Positions 34,307-44,068 are shown, counted from the first letter of the stretch. The stretch is 64,000 bases of DNA from Magnetococcales bacterium (GCA_015232365.1 JADFZU010000006.1:1-64000), one strand, 5' to 3'. The notes: generated by a model from the sequence alone, not told the origin. Numbers and translations are program-made.

Positions 34307-34409
34307 CCTAGATTCGGCAGTTGGGTGGGCATTAATGGTACAACCTCTGGATTTACCAGGTGAATCTAGAGGTTGTGTCAGTGATGTGCGAACAACTGCC
34401 GAATCTAGG
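34307..34409. mobile_element. Foldback MITE-like element E with perfect ends and target duplication
   Basis: 103 bp. Perfect 17-bp terminal inverted repeats CCTAGATTCGGCAGTTG (34307-34323) and its complement (34393-34409). Inner arms ACAACCTCT (34340-34348) / AGAGGTTGT (34368-34376) continue the palindrome almost to the centre. It is flanked by TTAAT at 34302-34306 and 34410-34414. CCTAGATTC and a 5-bp AT-rich duplication are also features of ISEcp1 (IS1380 family). It encodes no protein of its own, so it must be moved by a transposase elsewhere. It is the youngest-looking copy here. Confidence 0.8.
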
Positions 34410-34504
34410 TTAATATAGTTACACACGGTTTTTTGTCCAAAATTAATGGGATGGGTCCGGGAAGGGGGGATGCCTCTTCCCAGCATGGTTTTGGGGTCGC
34501 TCCC

Positions 34505-35590
34505 CTATTGATTACCAAGTTGAGCCAGTTGATCCGCCTGATTCTGCGTAGTAAGAGCAGCGATCATTTCATCCAGATCACCTTGAATAATTGAGTCCAA
34601 TTTGTGCAGTGTTAAATTAATCCGGTGGTCGGTAACCCTATTTTGTGGAAAATTATAGGTACGAATTCGTTCAGAGCGGTCACCAGACCCAACCTGACCA
34701 CGACGCTCCTGGGACCGTTCATCATCTGCTGCCTGCTGTTCTTGATCATAAAGCCTGGCTTTTAGAACTTTAAGAGCCTGTGCTTTATTTTTAAGCTGGG
34801 ATTTTTCATCCTGACATATTACCACCAGACCGCTAGGAATATGGGTAATTCTAATGGCAGAGTCGGTAGTATTAACGCTCTGTCCACCCGGTCCTGAAGC
34901 CCGGAAAACATCAATACGCAGATCCTCCTTTTCGTTGATTTTTATATCAACTTCATCTGCTTCAGGAAGAATCGCCACAGTACATGCCGAGGTGTGAATA
35001 CGGCCACCGGCCTCTGTGGTTGGTACTCGCTGTACCCGGTGGACTCCCGACTCAAACTTTAGAGCGGCAAAAGCCCCTTTGCCGGTCACCATTGCCACCA
35101 CCTCTTTAAAACCGCCAAGAGCTGTTGGTGAGCTGGAGAGGATTTCAACTTTCCAGTTTTGGGTCTCCGCATACCGGTTGTACATACGGAAGAGATCGCC
35201 GGAAAATAGACCGGCCTCATCGCCACCGGTTCCAGCTCTTATCTCCAAGATGACATTTTTATTCTCATTGGGATCTTTGGGTAGCAACATGATCTGTAGG
35301 TGATGCCAGGATTTGGCTACTTGGTCTTTTATAGATTCTAGCTCCTCCTTAGCCATCTGCCGCATCTCCTGGTCAGAATCAGGATCGCTAGCCATCAGTT
35401 CAGCCTCAGCTTTTTCTGCCTCCATTTTTTGAAAAGCATCAAAGGCTTCAACAACAGGATCAAGGTCTGAGTACTCTTTGCTTAAGCGGGTGAACTGCTC
35501 TGAGTCGGCCATGGTTTCTGGCTGACCGAGCAGGGCACTAAGCTCCGCATGTCTGGATTTGAGGGTTTTCAACTTATCTAGAAAAGACAT
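34505..35590 (-). CDS. prfA: Peptide chain release factor 1
   Basis: A 361-residue class I release factor that reads UAA and UAG. The catalytic GGQ is at residues 235-237 ([19 protein letters not shown]), and the anticodon-recognition region lies in [19 protein letters not shown]. The length is normal. It follows hemA by only a few bases on the same strand, the widespread hemA-prfA arrangement, but prmC (hemK) is not next in line: the Rap1a-like gene and element E stand there instead. Confidence 0.97.
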   Translation of the reverse strand: MSFLDKLKTLKSRHAELSALLGQPETMADSEQFTRLSKEYSDLDPVVEAFDAFQKMEAEKAEAELMASDPDSDQEMRQMAKEELESIKDQVAKSWHHLQIMLLPKDPNENKNVILEIRAGTGGDEAGLFSGDLFRMYNRYAETQNWKVEILSSSPTALGGFKEVVAMVTGKGAFAALKFESGVHRVQRVPTTEAGGRIHTSACTVAILPEADEVDIKINEKEDLRIDVFRASGPGGQSVNTTDSAIRITHIPSGLVVICQDEKSQLKNKAQALKVLKARLYDQEQQAADDERSQERRGQVGSGDRSERIRTYNFPQNRVTDHRINLTLHKLDSIIQGDLDEMIAALTTQNQADQLAQLGNQ

Positions 35591-35595
35591 TATAA

Positions 35596-36861
35596 TTATT
35601 TCCTCGGCCCTAGTTCAAACAGTTTTCGTACTGCATCTATATATAACCAGCTATCATCTTCATTAGCAATATCATGCAGATGTTTAAGTGGTTTATGTAA
35701 AATTTTATTGACCAGCAGCCGGGCAAACTGCTCTAACTTTTCCTGCTCTTCAGAAGATAAATCCGGCCAGTTTTTATGCAATTTTGCCAACTCCTGATCC
35801 CGGATAATCTCTAACTGCTCACGAAGTGCAACAACTGTAGGGACTACAGCCAGAGAGTTGAGCCACTGCAAAAAAACCGGAGTCTCCTCTTGAATAATCA
35901 ACTCTGCTGCCCCAACCTCCCGGCCCCGATCGCCTTTGTTATCCTCTACTATCTGCTTTAAATCGTCAATATCATAGAGAAAAGCATTGTCTACCTTGGA
36001 AATTTTCGGGTCTAGATCTCTAGGTACGGCAATATCAATATAAAACTGTGGTCGCTGCCTGCGGTTTTTAAGGGCAGTTTTAACCATATCGGCCTGCACA
36101 ATCAGTTGTGCCGCACCGGTAGAGGAGATGATAATATCTGCCCTTGGTAGTTGTTGTGCTAACTGGTTAAGGGCAAAGCCCTCTCCGGAAAACTGACTGG
36201 CAAGAGTCTGGGCCTTCTCAAGGGTTCGGTTGGCCACCAGTATTTTAACCCCTTGTGAGTGTAGATGCTGGGCGGCAAGCTCACACATCTCACCAGCACC
36301 TATCAAAAGGCAGGTATGATCTTGTAGTTTACCGAAAATACGCCGGGCTAAGGTGACAGCTACGGAAGCTATGGAGACCGGATTCTTGGCTATTTCGGTC
36401 TGGGTTCTGATCTTTTTAGCCACCTGAAACAGGCGGTGGAATAGCTTATTGAGAATTGTTCCTGTAGTCTTACAATCAGTTGCAGCTTGAAAGGCATCCT
36501 TTAGCTGGCCTAGAATCTGTGCCTCACCAACTACTAGAGAGTCCAGGCTGGCAGCAACCCTAAAACCGTGTTTGATCGCCTCCTCGTCCCTGTAGGTGTA
36601 GAGATGGGGGGTAAGTTCTGCGAGGTCTACGTTGCTGCTTTGGGCAATCCAGCTCTGAACCGCAACACTACCGGTTATCTGCTCTTCACAGGAAAAATAG
36701 ACCTCAAAGCGGTTACAGGTTGATAAAAGAACTGCCTCAGCAACACTCTCTAAAGCAACTAACTCATGTAGTTGCAGCTCTAACTGACTCCTGGCGGCTA
36801 CTTTCTCACGCAAGGAGACTGGAGCGGTCTTATGGCTCAAGCCAACAATGATGATCTGCAT
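35596..36861 (-). CDS. hemA: Glutamyl-tRNA reductase
   Basis: Makes glutamate-1-semialdehyde from glutamyl-tRNA, the first step of C5 tetrapyrrole synthesis. The start [20 protein letters not shown] is canonical, the catalytic Cys lies in [11 protein letters not shown], then the NADPH domain (CLLIGAGEM) and the dimerisation helix. I use the ATG at 36861 (421 residues), four bases after the upstream stop; the open frame reaches 36912 but the extra 17 residues do not fit the family. It supplies heme for the bc1 complex encoded nearby. Confidence 0.95.
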   Translation of the reverse strand: MQIIIVGLSHKTAPVSLREKVAARSQLELQLHELVALESVAEAVLLSTCNRFEVYFSCEEQITGSVAVQSWIAQSSNVDLAELTPHLYTYRDEEAIKHGFRVAASLDSLVVGEAQILGQLKDAFQAATDCKTTGTILNKLFHRLFQVAKKIRTQTEIAKNPVSIASVAVTLARRIFGKLQDHTCLLIGAGEMCELAAQHLHSQGVKILVANRTLEKAQTLASQFSGEGFALNQLAQQLPRADIIISSTGAAQLIVQADMVKTALKNRRQRPQFYIDIAVPRDLDPKISKVDNAFLYDIDDLKQIVEDNKGDRGREVGAAELIIQEETPVFLQWLNSLAVVPTVVALREQLEIIRDQELAKLHKNWPDLSSEEQEKLEQFARLLVNKILHKPLKHLHDIANEDDSWLYIDAVRKLFELGPRK

Positions 36862-36865
36862 GGTT

Positions 36866-37216
36866 TTAGGAGAGGATATCAATTTCCATCTGTCTGAGAA
36901 CCGCATCGACAATCAACAAGATGACTGAGACAATGTTAGCTACAAACGCACCCCAGGCCAAGCCAGTTGCCAACTCTGGGTTGTTAAAATAGTAGAAGGC
37001 CCATAAAGCCGGTACCAGGTGGAAATCAGCAGCCATGCTGGCGGCCATGGTCATTGCTCCGGTAGTGCGTCTTGCTCCAATTTTTAGTGTTGTTGCGATA
37101 ATATTCATACTGACGGCAAAGATTAACTCATAGCCGTGAGGGTGGGAGAGAAAGCTGACCGTTGTGGTCAATGCCATCATCAGAAAAAATGTGGTCCAAA
37201 CCGTGCGCCATTCCAT
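36866..37216 (-). CDS. Small conserved membrane protein
   Basis: A 116-residue protein with about three or four hydrophobic helices (TFFLMMALTTTVSFL; LIFAVSMNIIATTLKIGAR; GLAWGAFVANIVSVILLIVDA). The pattern with YELI followed by IATTLKIG, then a helix with AADFHLVPA, recalls small proteobacterial membrane proteins annotated as DUF6394, though I cannot confirm this. It lies between a K+ channel gene and hemA on the same strand, 46 bases after the former and 4 before the latter, so it is likely in one operon with both. Confidence 0.65.
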   Translation of the reverse strand: MEWRTVWTTFFLMMALTTTVSFLSHPHGYELIFAVSMNIIATTLKIGARRTTGAMTMAASMAADFHLVPALWAFYYFNNPELATGLAWGAFVANIVSVILLIVDAVLRQMEIDILS

Positions 37217-37262
37217 AGGACACCTCTAAGCAAATTGTCTAAGAGTTTGTAAAACTAACCCT

Positions 37263-38405
37263 TTAGTGTTGTATAACTGAATCAATCTCAGGCTCTCGTT
37301 CGTCTGGCTCTTCCTCATCAACTTCTTCTTGTTCTCTGTCCAGTTCTGGATGTAGATATTTAGGTAGTTTGTGCAGTTGGGCCAGAGTTCCCATAATCAA
37401 TACCCGGTCACCAGTGTGGATATGCATGTCTGGGTTGGGCATTAATATCAATCGTCGCTGATTACGGCGTTGAATCCCTAGAATATGTGCACCTAGATCT
37501 CGGCGTATATTGGTCTCACGAATTGTCAGCCCGGAAATTGTTGAGCCTTTTTTAACGGTAATATCACGAATATCCAAATTTAAAAATTCACCAAAGGCGA
37601 TACGGTCCAAAAAGCTGCTCTCTCCGTTACCGGATGGATGGATTGCCATGGCAGAAATTCGTTGACCAATTAGCTCATTGGGAAGAATTACCGTTGTTGC
37701 TCCAACTTTTTGCAGCTTTTCTCTCGACTCTTGATGGCCAGCAACAGTGATGATGGTTATTGGCCTTTTAATCTCTTCTTCAAGAATTTTTCCGGTAACT
37801 ACCACGGTGATATTGTCTGAATCATCATGAAAAGCAGCAACAATTCCACGTGCTTGGAGAATATTGGCACGTCGAAAGCTGTCATTCAAAAAGGGGTTTA
37901 GAGGGAGAATTTCAACAATTCCATCCTCATCGGCTTGATTTACCCTGCTCGTATCATCGTCAAGCACCACATATGGAATTCCCTGGCGCAGCAGGCTTCT
38001 CACCACCTGGCGGGTTATATCGGTATAACCTGCAATTATGAAATGATTTTTAAATTTTCTAGCTCTACTCTCCATAAAGGTATCTCGAATTTTTCCCAGT
38101 AAATCATGAGTTACAACAACGTTGATAGAGACGGCAATTGCGTAAGACCATACACCGACACCGCCTAAAATCAGCACTATAACAAAAAGACGCCCCTGTT
38201 GGGATATTGGGTGGGTCTCTTGATAGCCAACTGTTGTCAGGGTAAACACTGTCTGGTACACAGCATCCAAAAAGGGATAATCATCAATGATCATAAATCC
38301 CAGAATGCCGATAGTATTGACCAAAATCAGAGCAATAATTGGAGCCTGAAACCGCTCCAGGATATCACTGAGATCGTGGCGACGTTTTAAAAAACGGTTT
38401 CGCAG
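37263..38405 (-). CDS. Potassium-channel-type RCK protein with CTG start and altered filter
   Basis: A two-helix channel subunit with RCK domains. A basic N-terminus and first helix (APIIALILVNTIGILGF) precede the pore sequence TLTTVGYQETHP, in which the last filter glycine is replaced by Gln. A TrkA-N domain (HFIIAGYTDITRQVV) and a TrkA-C domain follow. No ATG, GTG or TTG gives a complete first helix. A CTG at 38405 lies seven bases after a perfect AAGGAG (complement of 38413-38418), giving 380 residues and the expected N-terminus. The alternative TTG at 38324 would cut the first helix. Confidence 0.78.
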   Translation of the reverse strand: MRNRFLKRRHDLSDILERFQAPIIALILVNTIGILGFMIIDDYPFLDAVYQTVFTLTTVGYQETHPISQQGRLFVIVLILGGVGVWSYAIAVSINVVVTHDLLGKIRDTFMESRARKFKNHFIIAGYTDITRQVVRSLLRQGIPYVVLDDDTSRVNQADEDGIVEILPLNPFLNDSFRRANILQARGIVAAFHDDSDNITVVVTGKILEEEIKRPITIITVAGHQESREKLQKVGATTVILPNELIGQRISAMAIHPSGNGESSFLDRIAFGEFLNLDIRDITVKKGSTISGLTIRETNIRRDLGAHILGIQRRNQRRLILMPNPDMHIHTGDRVLIMGTLAQLHKLPKYLHPELDREQEEVDEEEPDEREPEIDSVIQH

Positions 38406-38437
38406 GGTTTAACTCCTTTTTTGCACATAATCAAAAT

Positions 38438-40042
38438 TTATAGCTGTGGTCCCGCAGCAACTAGAGCCTCTCCCTCTTCATTATCGGTATATTGAGCAAA
38501 GTTCTCGATAAACATTTTTGCCAGCTTGACGGCTTTGGTATTCCACTCATCCTGGTTGCTGTAGGTATCTCGAGGATCAAGGATTCCACTATCGACTCCT
38601 GGTAGTGCTGTGGGAACAGATAGATTAAAAAGAGGAATATTTTTGCTCTCTGCTTTGTCGATAGAGCCGTCTAGAATACAGTCGATAATGTTCCGGGTAT
38701 CTTGGATTGAGATCCTTTTACCAGTACCGTTCCAGCCGGTATTGACCAGATAGGCCGTTGCACCTGATGCCTCCATCCGTTTTACCAGCTCCACACCATA
38801 TTTGGTTGGGTGGAGGGTTAAAAATGCAGCACCAAAGCAGGCTGAGAAGGTTGGTGTCGGCTCGGTAACTCCCCGTTCGGTTCCTGCAAGTTTTGCCGTA
38901 AATCCAGAGAGGAAATGGTATTTGGTTTGATCAGGGGTAAGTTTTGAAACTGGAGGCAGAACCCCATAGGCGTCAGCGGTAAGGAAAATAACTTTGGTAG
39001 CGTGGCCGGCTTTAGATGGTGAGGGGACGCTATTGTCAATGTGGTGGATCGGGTAAGAGACCCGGGTGTTTTGAGTTACCGAGGCATCGGTGTAGTCAAT
39101 TTTTCCGTTAGCGTCTACAGTCACATTTTCCAGGAGTGCATCCCGGCGAATGGCTTTGTAGATATCCGGCTCGGCAACAGGGTCCATGTTGATGGTCTTT
39201 GCGTAACAGCCACCTTCAAAGTTGAAAATACCGTCATCATCCCAGCCGTGTTCATCATCACCAATCAATTTCCGTTTTGGATCGGTGGAGAGGGTAGTCT
39301 TACCGGTCCCGGATAGACCGAAGAAAATGGCTGTATCACCGTCTTGACCAACGTTAGCCGAACAGTGCATAGCCGCAATGCCACGAAGAGGCAGGTAGTA
39401 GTTCATCAGGGAGAATAGTCCCTTCTTCATCTCACCACCATACCAGGTGCCGCCAATAATCTGTATCTTCTCCTCTAGATTAAAAGCCGAGAAGTTTTCT
39501 GAATGCAAGCCTAGCTCTTTGTAATCCTTATTGCTGGTTTTGGAACCGTTCATCACCACAAAGTCAGGCTCGCCAAAATCGGCCAACTGCTCTGGAGTTG
39601 GTTTGATAAACATATTGGTAACAAAATGGGCCTGCCATGCCACTTCAACAATAAAGCGTACTTTCAATCGGCTGGTAGCATTGGCCCCACAAAAAGCATC
39701 AACAACAAAAAGCCGTTTATTAGATAGTTGATTTACCACTAGGTTTTTACAGTGTTGCCACTGTTTTTGGTTCATTGGCTTATTGTCGGAGCGATTCTCG
39801 GCAGTCCACCACCAAACAGTATCTTTAGTAACTGCATCTTCGACTATATATTTATCCTTTGGCGAACGGCCGGTAAATATACCGGTCATAACATTAACTG
39901 CACCACTTTCAGTTAAAACCCCTTTTTCATACCCCTCTAATCCCGGCTTGGTCTCTTCTGCAAACAGCACTTCATAAGATGGATTGTGGACAACTTCACT
40001 AACGCCGGTAATGTTGTATTTTTCAAGATATGTTGGGTCCAT
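38438..40042 (-). CDS. pckA: Phosphoenolpyruvate carboxykinase (ATP)
   Basis: A 534-residue enzyme converting oxaloacetate to PEP in gluconeogenesis. The kinase-1 motif [11 protein letters not shown], the metal site [13 protein letters not shown], and the substrate-binding [10 protein letters not shown] and RYSV-type blocks are present; the adenine loop is in [12 protein letters not shown]. The length is typical of the ATP-dependent type. With pgi next to it and the PEP-domain protein in the same region, the area is rich in PEP/gluconeogenesis functions. No operon link is certain: 56 bases separate it from pgi. Confidence 0.97.
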   Translation of the reverse strand: MDPTYLEKYNITGVSEVVHNPSYEVLFAEETKPGLEGYEKGVLTESGAVNVMTGIFTGRSPKDKYIVEDAVTKDTVWWWTAENRSDNKPMNQKQWQHCKNLVVNQLSNKRLFVVDAFCGANATSRLKVRFIVEVAWQAHFVTNMFIKPTPEQLADFGEPDFVVMNGSKTSNKDYKELGLHSENFSAFNLEEKIQIIGGTWYGGEMKKGLFSLMNYYLPLRGIAAMHCSANVGQDGDTAIFFGLSGTGKTTLSTDPKRKLIGDDEHGWDDDGIFNFEGGCYAKTINMDPVAEPDIYKAIRRDALLENVTVDANGKIDYTDASVTQNTRVSYPIHHIDNSVPSPSKAGHATKVIFLTADAYGVLPPVSKLTPDQTKYHFLSGFTAKLAGTERGVTEPTPTFSACFGAAFLTLHPTKYGVELVKRMEASGATAYLVNTGWNGTGKRISIQDTRNIIDCILDGSIDKAESKNIPLFNLSVPTALPGVDSGILDPRDTYSNQDEWNTKAVKLAKMFIENFAQYTDNEEGEALVAAGPQL

Positions 40043-40098
40043 GGATTTTTCCTGTTTAAAAATATATTATCATGGTGCTACATGAAACATCTGTTATT

Positions 40099-41376
40099 TC
40101 AATCCTTTTTGCTGTTTTGGGTCAAATAGGCTCTGGCTCTTACCTTGCTATCTTCTACGGCAGGCTGGTCATAAGCATCAATATTGAAGAACTCTGCCAT
40201 GATGACCGTCTCTGATTCTAACAGGATGATCATCTCACCGAAAGCACTTGAGTCACCTGTTGCTACATTTAATGTTCTTACCGGAAGTTGGCGGTTGGTT
40301 AACGCATCTCTGGTTCCGAAAAATTCAGCGGCAAAGAGGTCGCCTATTGTCCGCCCTGCTAAGGGTTGTATTGATTTCAACTGCTTGTATTTTTTACTTA
40401 TCTTCTTGCCCTTGCTGGCAGATTTCGGATCATAAAATAGAGTGAATTGTTTATCCCCAGGCCCATCGAGATATAGTTGGAGTTGAGAGTGTTGATCTGT
40501 TACCCCTCGGGCTGCAACTGGAGTTAAACCGTGGTGATTACCGTTTTTATCGGTTTTACCAAGACTTTCAGCCAAAAGTTGGCTCTGCCAAGCCGCCACA
40601 TAATCCAGCCTCTGGCCATAGCTCATATAGATGCTGATATTTTTTCCAGATTGGGCCATGAGGTATTGGTTGGCTGCTCCTTGCAGAGCTGGATTTAGTT
40701 TTATGTAGGGTAGCAGGCAGTTGCTCCGCATAGTCCTGGCTCCATCAAGAACCTTTGCCACGTCAACCCCAGCTACTGCAGCCGGGAGCAGACCAACAAT
40801 TGATAGGGCTGAAAAGCGACCGCCTACCGCTGGGTGGTTGATTATGGGCAGATTAAGACTTTGGGCAATTTTTCCCAGATCACTCTGAATATTTTCAGTG
40901 ATAATGGCAACATGCTGGTTGAGCTTAGCACCTAAACGTTTCTGTAGGGATGGTAGGGTGGTTAAAAACTGGCTTAATGTTTCGGCGGTGCTGCCGGACT
41001 TGCTAACCACCAATAAAAAGCTTTTTTTCCAATCTATCCGGCTAAGGCTGGAGAGGGAGTACGGGTCTACATTATCGTAAAACTCTACCGGCAGCCCTTT
41101 TTTGCTCTTTAAGCCGTTAACCAGCATATCAGCCCCCAAGGAGCTGCCGCCAATACCAAAAACAATTAACCGCTCTGCCCGCTTAGAGATTTTCTTCCGC
41201 CATTTTTTTGTGGTTTTCAGAACAGAATTATCATCTAGTAGAGCCATAAAAGGCGGCAAATTTCCTTTCTGCCAACCCCGAATATGTTGCTGTACCCGAG
41301 ACAACAGTTCCGACTCCTTCTCGGCGGTTGCCTGGCAAAAGCTGTTATCTTCTATTTTCAGTCCTATATAGCTCAT
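40099..41376 (-). CDS. pgi: Glucose-6-phosphate isomerase
   Basis: A 425-residue enzyme interconverting glucose- and fructose-6-phosphate. Two SIS-type halves are visible: VFGIGGSSLGADML with VVSKSGSTAETL, and later VGGRFSALSIVGLLPA plus the catalytic Glu region QLLAESLGKT. It is about 120 residues shorter than enteric Pgi and matches the compact form found in Firmicutes and several Proteobacteria. The start ATG at 41376 lies 12 bases after the NlpD-like gene's stop, so the two may be co-transcribed. Confidence 0.93.
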   Translation of the reverse strand: MSYIGLKIEDNSFCQATAEKESELLSRVQQHIRGWQKGNLPPFMALLDDNSVLKTTKKWRKKISKRAERLIVFGIGGSSLGADMLVNGLKSKKGLPVEFYDNVDPYSLSSLSRIDWKKSFLLVVSKSGSTAETLSQFLTTLPSLQKRLGAKLNQHVAIITENIQSDLGKIAQSLNLPIINHPAVGGRFSALSIVGLLPAAVAGVDVAKVLDGARTMRSNCLLPYIKLNPALQGAANQYLMAQSGKNISIYMSYGQRLDYVAAWQSQLLAESLGKTDKNGNHHGLTPVAARGVTDQHSQLQLYLDGPGDKQFTLFYDPKSASKGKKISKKYKQLKSIQPLAGRTIGDLFAAEFFGTRDALTNRQLPVRTLNVATGDSSAFGEMIILLESETVIMAEFFNIDAYDQPAVEDSKVRARAYLTQNSKKD

Positions 41377-41388
41377 AATCTAGAAGCT

Positions 41389-42357
41389 CTATTTTCGTTT
41401 TGGGAGGCGGTGTAGTGGGTTGAGAGGTTTAACCCGGTGTCTGATTTCAAAATGGAGACGTGGGGTCTGGGCATGTCCTGATTGACCGGCTAAAGCAATT
41501 CTCTCCCCAGATTTAACTGGTTGGCCGCGCCGAACCAGGATCTGGTTTACATAACCATAGGCGGTCATAAAAGATCCGCCATGGCGGAGTAGAATCATCT
41601 TCCCGTAACCAGGAAGACCGCTATCGGCATAGGCAACTATACCGTCAGCAGCGGCTCGAACCGGATCACCGACTCGAACTGCGATATCTATACCATTGTT
41701 TCTCTGCTGCCCTCGGCGGCCAAAACGGTTGATTATCTTCCCTGAATGGGGCCATAACCATGAACTTGGTGCACTTTTTGGCAGCTTCCAAATTTTAAAT
41801 TTGCTCTGGAGCGTTCTCTTTTCAGTTTTTTTGCGTAGCTTTGGGCTGGCTGCGGCTATTAAAGCCGCTTTTTTTGGCTCTAAGTTATCTGGCCCTAACT
41901 TCTTTTGCTCTAACTTTTCTGGCTCTGTATTTTTTGCCAGGGGCAGTGTTTTTTGTGGGGCTATGGTCTCTTCTTGCAGTTTTGGCTTGCTGATAGTAGC
42001 AGGAGACCTCTCTTCAGGAGGCTCTGCCCCGCTGCTGGTTGGAGGGATCAAGCGCAACTCCTGCCCAACCCTTAGCTGGCTGGTATTTTCAAAATTATTC
42101 CATTTGGCAAGATTTTCCAGCTCAATACCGTGGACTGCAGCAATAGCCCATAGAGTGTCGCCAGGGTGGACCAGATATGTGCTACTTACCGATTTATCAA
42201 TATATTCTGCCGCGTCACCACCCCAAGCCAGTGGAGGGCCGCTGGCGATGCGTACCTTGGCAGGAGTTGTTACCGGTCCAAAACAGCCAGAAAGTCCAGC
42301 CATGAGGAGTATCAGTAGAGATATCTGACGTATTTGGAAGCTTGACAAAATAATCAC
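41389..42357 (-). CDS. NlpD-like lipoprotein with LysM and M23 domains
   Basis: A 322-residue lipoprotein. The signal ends in the lipobox LSGC. A LysM domain at about residues 59-105 (YLVHPGDTLWAIAAVHGI) binds peptidoglycan. A Lys/Pro/Glu linker leads to an M23 (LytM) domain at about 215-315 (NGIDIAVRVGDPVRAAADG and HLHFEIR-like RLHFEIRHR). One metal-ligand histidine position has Ile-Asp instead of His-x-x-x-Asp, as in regulatory LytM proteins, so it probably activates an amidase rather than cleaving. It starts with GTG right after the DedA-like gene's stop, in a pcm-dedA-nlpD cluster. Confidence 0.85.
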   Translation of the reverse strand: MIILSSFQIRQISLLILLMAGLSGCFGPVTTPAKVRIASGPPLAWGGDAAEYIDKSVSSTYLVHPGDTLWAIAAVHGIELENLAKWNNFENTSQLRVGQELRLIPPTSSGAEPPEERSPATISKPKLQEETIAPQKTLPLAKNTEPEKLEQKKLGPDNLEPKKAALIAAASPKLRKKTEKRTLQSKFKIWKLPKSAPSSWLWPHSGKIINRFGRRGQQRNNGIDIAVRVGDPVRAAADGIVAYADSGLPGYGKMILLRHGGSFMTAYGYVNQILVRRGQPVKSGERIALAGQSGHAQTPRLHFEIRHRVKPLNPLHRLPKRK

Positions 42358-42936
42358 TTAAAGCAGTTTTATTAATATAAACGTACTGATAACCAGCAAT
42401 AAAATTATTACCGTTAAAAGCTCCAGATGTTTCTCGACCAGCAGCCGTAATCTATCTCCCCCCCACCGTAACAGAGCAGCTACTAGAAAAAAACGTGCGC
42501 CTCTGGAGAGTATGGAGACCAGGAAAAAAATAGCAAAGTTGGAACCAAAAGCTCCAGCGGATATTGTAAATAGTTTGTATGGTATAGGAGAGAACCCGGC
42601 AATAGCAATAATCCATACATCATACTGACGAAAAAGTTCTCCTAGATGCTCATAACGGTCTGCTGCTCCATAAAATTGAATTATTGGTTCACCAATTATA
42701 TGCATAAACTCCTGGCCAATCAAATAGCCAAATGCACCACCAATTGCAGAGCCTATTGTACAAACAGTAGCAAACCAAAAGCCTTTTTTTGGTTGGGCCA
42801 AGACCATGGGCAGAAGCAAGACATCCGGTGGGATGGGAAAAAATGATGACTCCGCCAACGCGACCAGAAAGAGTGCTATTACGGCGTTTGGTGAAGCAGC
42901 CAGCCCCATGGTCCACTGGTATAACCTTCTGATCAT
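42358..42936 (-). CDS. YqaA/DedA-type (VTT domain) membrane protein
   Basis: A 192-residue membrane protein with four or five helices. AESSFFPIPPDVLLLPMVLA and GSAIGGAFGYLIGQ are typical of the YqaA branch of the DedA/SNARE-associated (VTT) family, followed by IAIAGFSPIPYKLFTISAG. DedA proteins are implicated in lipid carrier recycling and membrane homeostasis. The start ATG overlaps the pcm stop by four bases (ATGA), indicating translational coupling. Confidence 0.88.
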   Translation of the reverse strand: MIRRLYQWTMGLAASPNAVIALFLVALAESSFFPIPPDVLLLPMVLAQPKKGFWFATVCTIGSAIGGAFGYLIGQEFMHIIGEPIIQFYGAADRYEHLGELFRQYDVWIIAIAGFSPIPYKLFTISAGAFGSNFAIFFLVSILSRGARFFLVAALLRWGGDRLRLLVEKHLELLTVIILLLVISTFILIKLL

Positions 42937-43610
42937 TCCTTTTCAGCCCACCCCTTGGCCCCGACCAGGGGGACAAAACGGCAAAGCTCCAAAATTTCTC
43001 TCTTTATGGAGCCATCTTTCTGTTTAATCAACCGGACCAACTCCTGGGATTCGGCACCGCCCTCTGGAATCAGTAAAAATCCGTCAACTGCCAGTTGGTC
43101 AATAAGGTTTTCCGGTACTACCGGTGCACCTGCAGTAACCAGAATCCGGTCAAACAGCCTCGGTTCCGGCCAGCCCAGAGTGCCATCACCTGTGCGGTAG
43201 ATCACATTATGAATATTTAGGTTGCGGAGTTTACGTCGGGCTTTTTCAGCCAACTTCTGGTGGCGTTCAATGGTGTAGACTTTTCTGCAGAGACCGGCCA
43301 GTACAGATGTCTGATAACCTGAACCGGTTCCAATTTCCAGAACCTCTTCATCACCTAAAAGCTGGAGAGATTCGGTCATTCTTGCAACTATAAATGGTTG
43401 GGATATGGTTTGACCCTCACCTATGGGCAGGGACATGTCACTGTATGCTCTGCCAGCCAAGGCTTCATCAACAAAAAGATGACGCAGTACAGAGCGCATA
43501 ACCGTTAAAACACGAGGATCGATTATCCCCCGTTCAACCAGTTGTTTACGCACCATTCTCTCTCTGGCTCTGGAAGAGATCATACCATGCTCAACATTAT
43601 TTATCGGCAT
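42933..43610 (-). CDS. pcm: Protein-L-isoaspartate O-methyltransferase
   Basis: A 225-residue repair enzyme that methylates isoaspartyl residues in damaged proteins. SAM motif I is VLEIGTGSGYQTSVLAGL, preceded by the GQTISQPFIVARMTE segment, and later ILVTAGAPVVPENLIDQL, all characteristic. The N-terminus could begin at the later Met in HGMISSR. Together with the NlpD-like gene it recalls the pcm-nlpD neighbourhood of gammaproteobacteria, but surE and rpoS are not here. Confidence 0.94.
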   Translation of the reverse strand: MPINNVEHGMISSRARERMVRKQLVERGIIDPRVLTVMRSVLRHLFVDEALAGRAYSDMSLPIGEGQTISQPFIVARMTESLQLLGDEEVLEIGTGSGYQTSVLAGLCRKVYTIERHQKLAEKARRKLRNLNIHNVIYRTGDGTLGWPEPRLFDRILVTAGAPVVPENLIDQLAVDGFLLIPEGGAESQELVRLIKQKDGSIKREILELCRFVPLVGAKGWAEKE

Positions 43611-43618
43611 GAGTATGT

Positions 43619-43897
43619 TTAACTATTATTGACCCGGTCTCTTAGAATTTGACTTGGTTTAAACGTCAAAACCTTACGAGCGGTAATTTCAATCTCTTCA
43701 CCAGTTTTAGGGTTGCGGCCACGGCGGGGTACTTTACTGCGAATTGTAAAATTTCCAAAACGAGGGATTTTTACAGACTCTCCGTTTTCCAATTGAGTAC
43801 GGATCATCTCAAAGACCGAATCGACAAGGTCTGCAGACTCTTTTTTTGATAAATCAACTTGCTGGTACACAGCTTCCACAATATCAGCTTTTGTCAT
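43619..43897 (-). CDS. ihfA: Integration host factor alpha subunit
   Basis: A 92-residue HU/IHF-family DNA-bending protein. MTKADIVEAVYQQVDLSKKE, GESVKIPRFGNFTIRSK, RRGRNPKTGEEI and TFKPSQILRDRVN are the family signatures, with the Pro that wedges DNA in RNPKTG. I use the ATG at 43897 because GGAG lies seven bases upstream; the open frame extends eight codons further. Its place directly after pheT is the conserved pheST-ihfA order, which supports the alpha assignment. Confidence 0.94.
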   Translation of the reverse strand: MTKADIVEAVYQQVDLSKKESADLVDSVFEMIRTQLENGESVKIPRFGNFTIRSKVPRRGRNPKTGEEIEITARKVLTFKPSQILRDRVNNS

Positions 43898-44068
43898 GAA
43901 ACGACTCCATCTATCAAGCAATTGATCCGGTTTAAAAATTTCCTTTATACTATTTACAATACCAGAGCTGCTAAGAAGATAATTTATCTCTAATCATAGC
44001 TCCGAATAATAGAATAGTGCTGTTTGATTAAAGTGTCAAGATGATTGACTTTTTTTGAAAAAAAACTT

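Noticed and set aside
34310..34486. N-terminal 60 residues of the 175-codon frame containing the Rap1a-like protein.
   Set aside because: This part is encoded by mobile element E and the spacer upstream, so it is not native protein sequence, even if a fusion could be translated.
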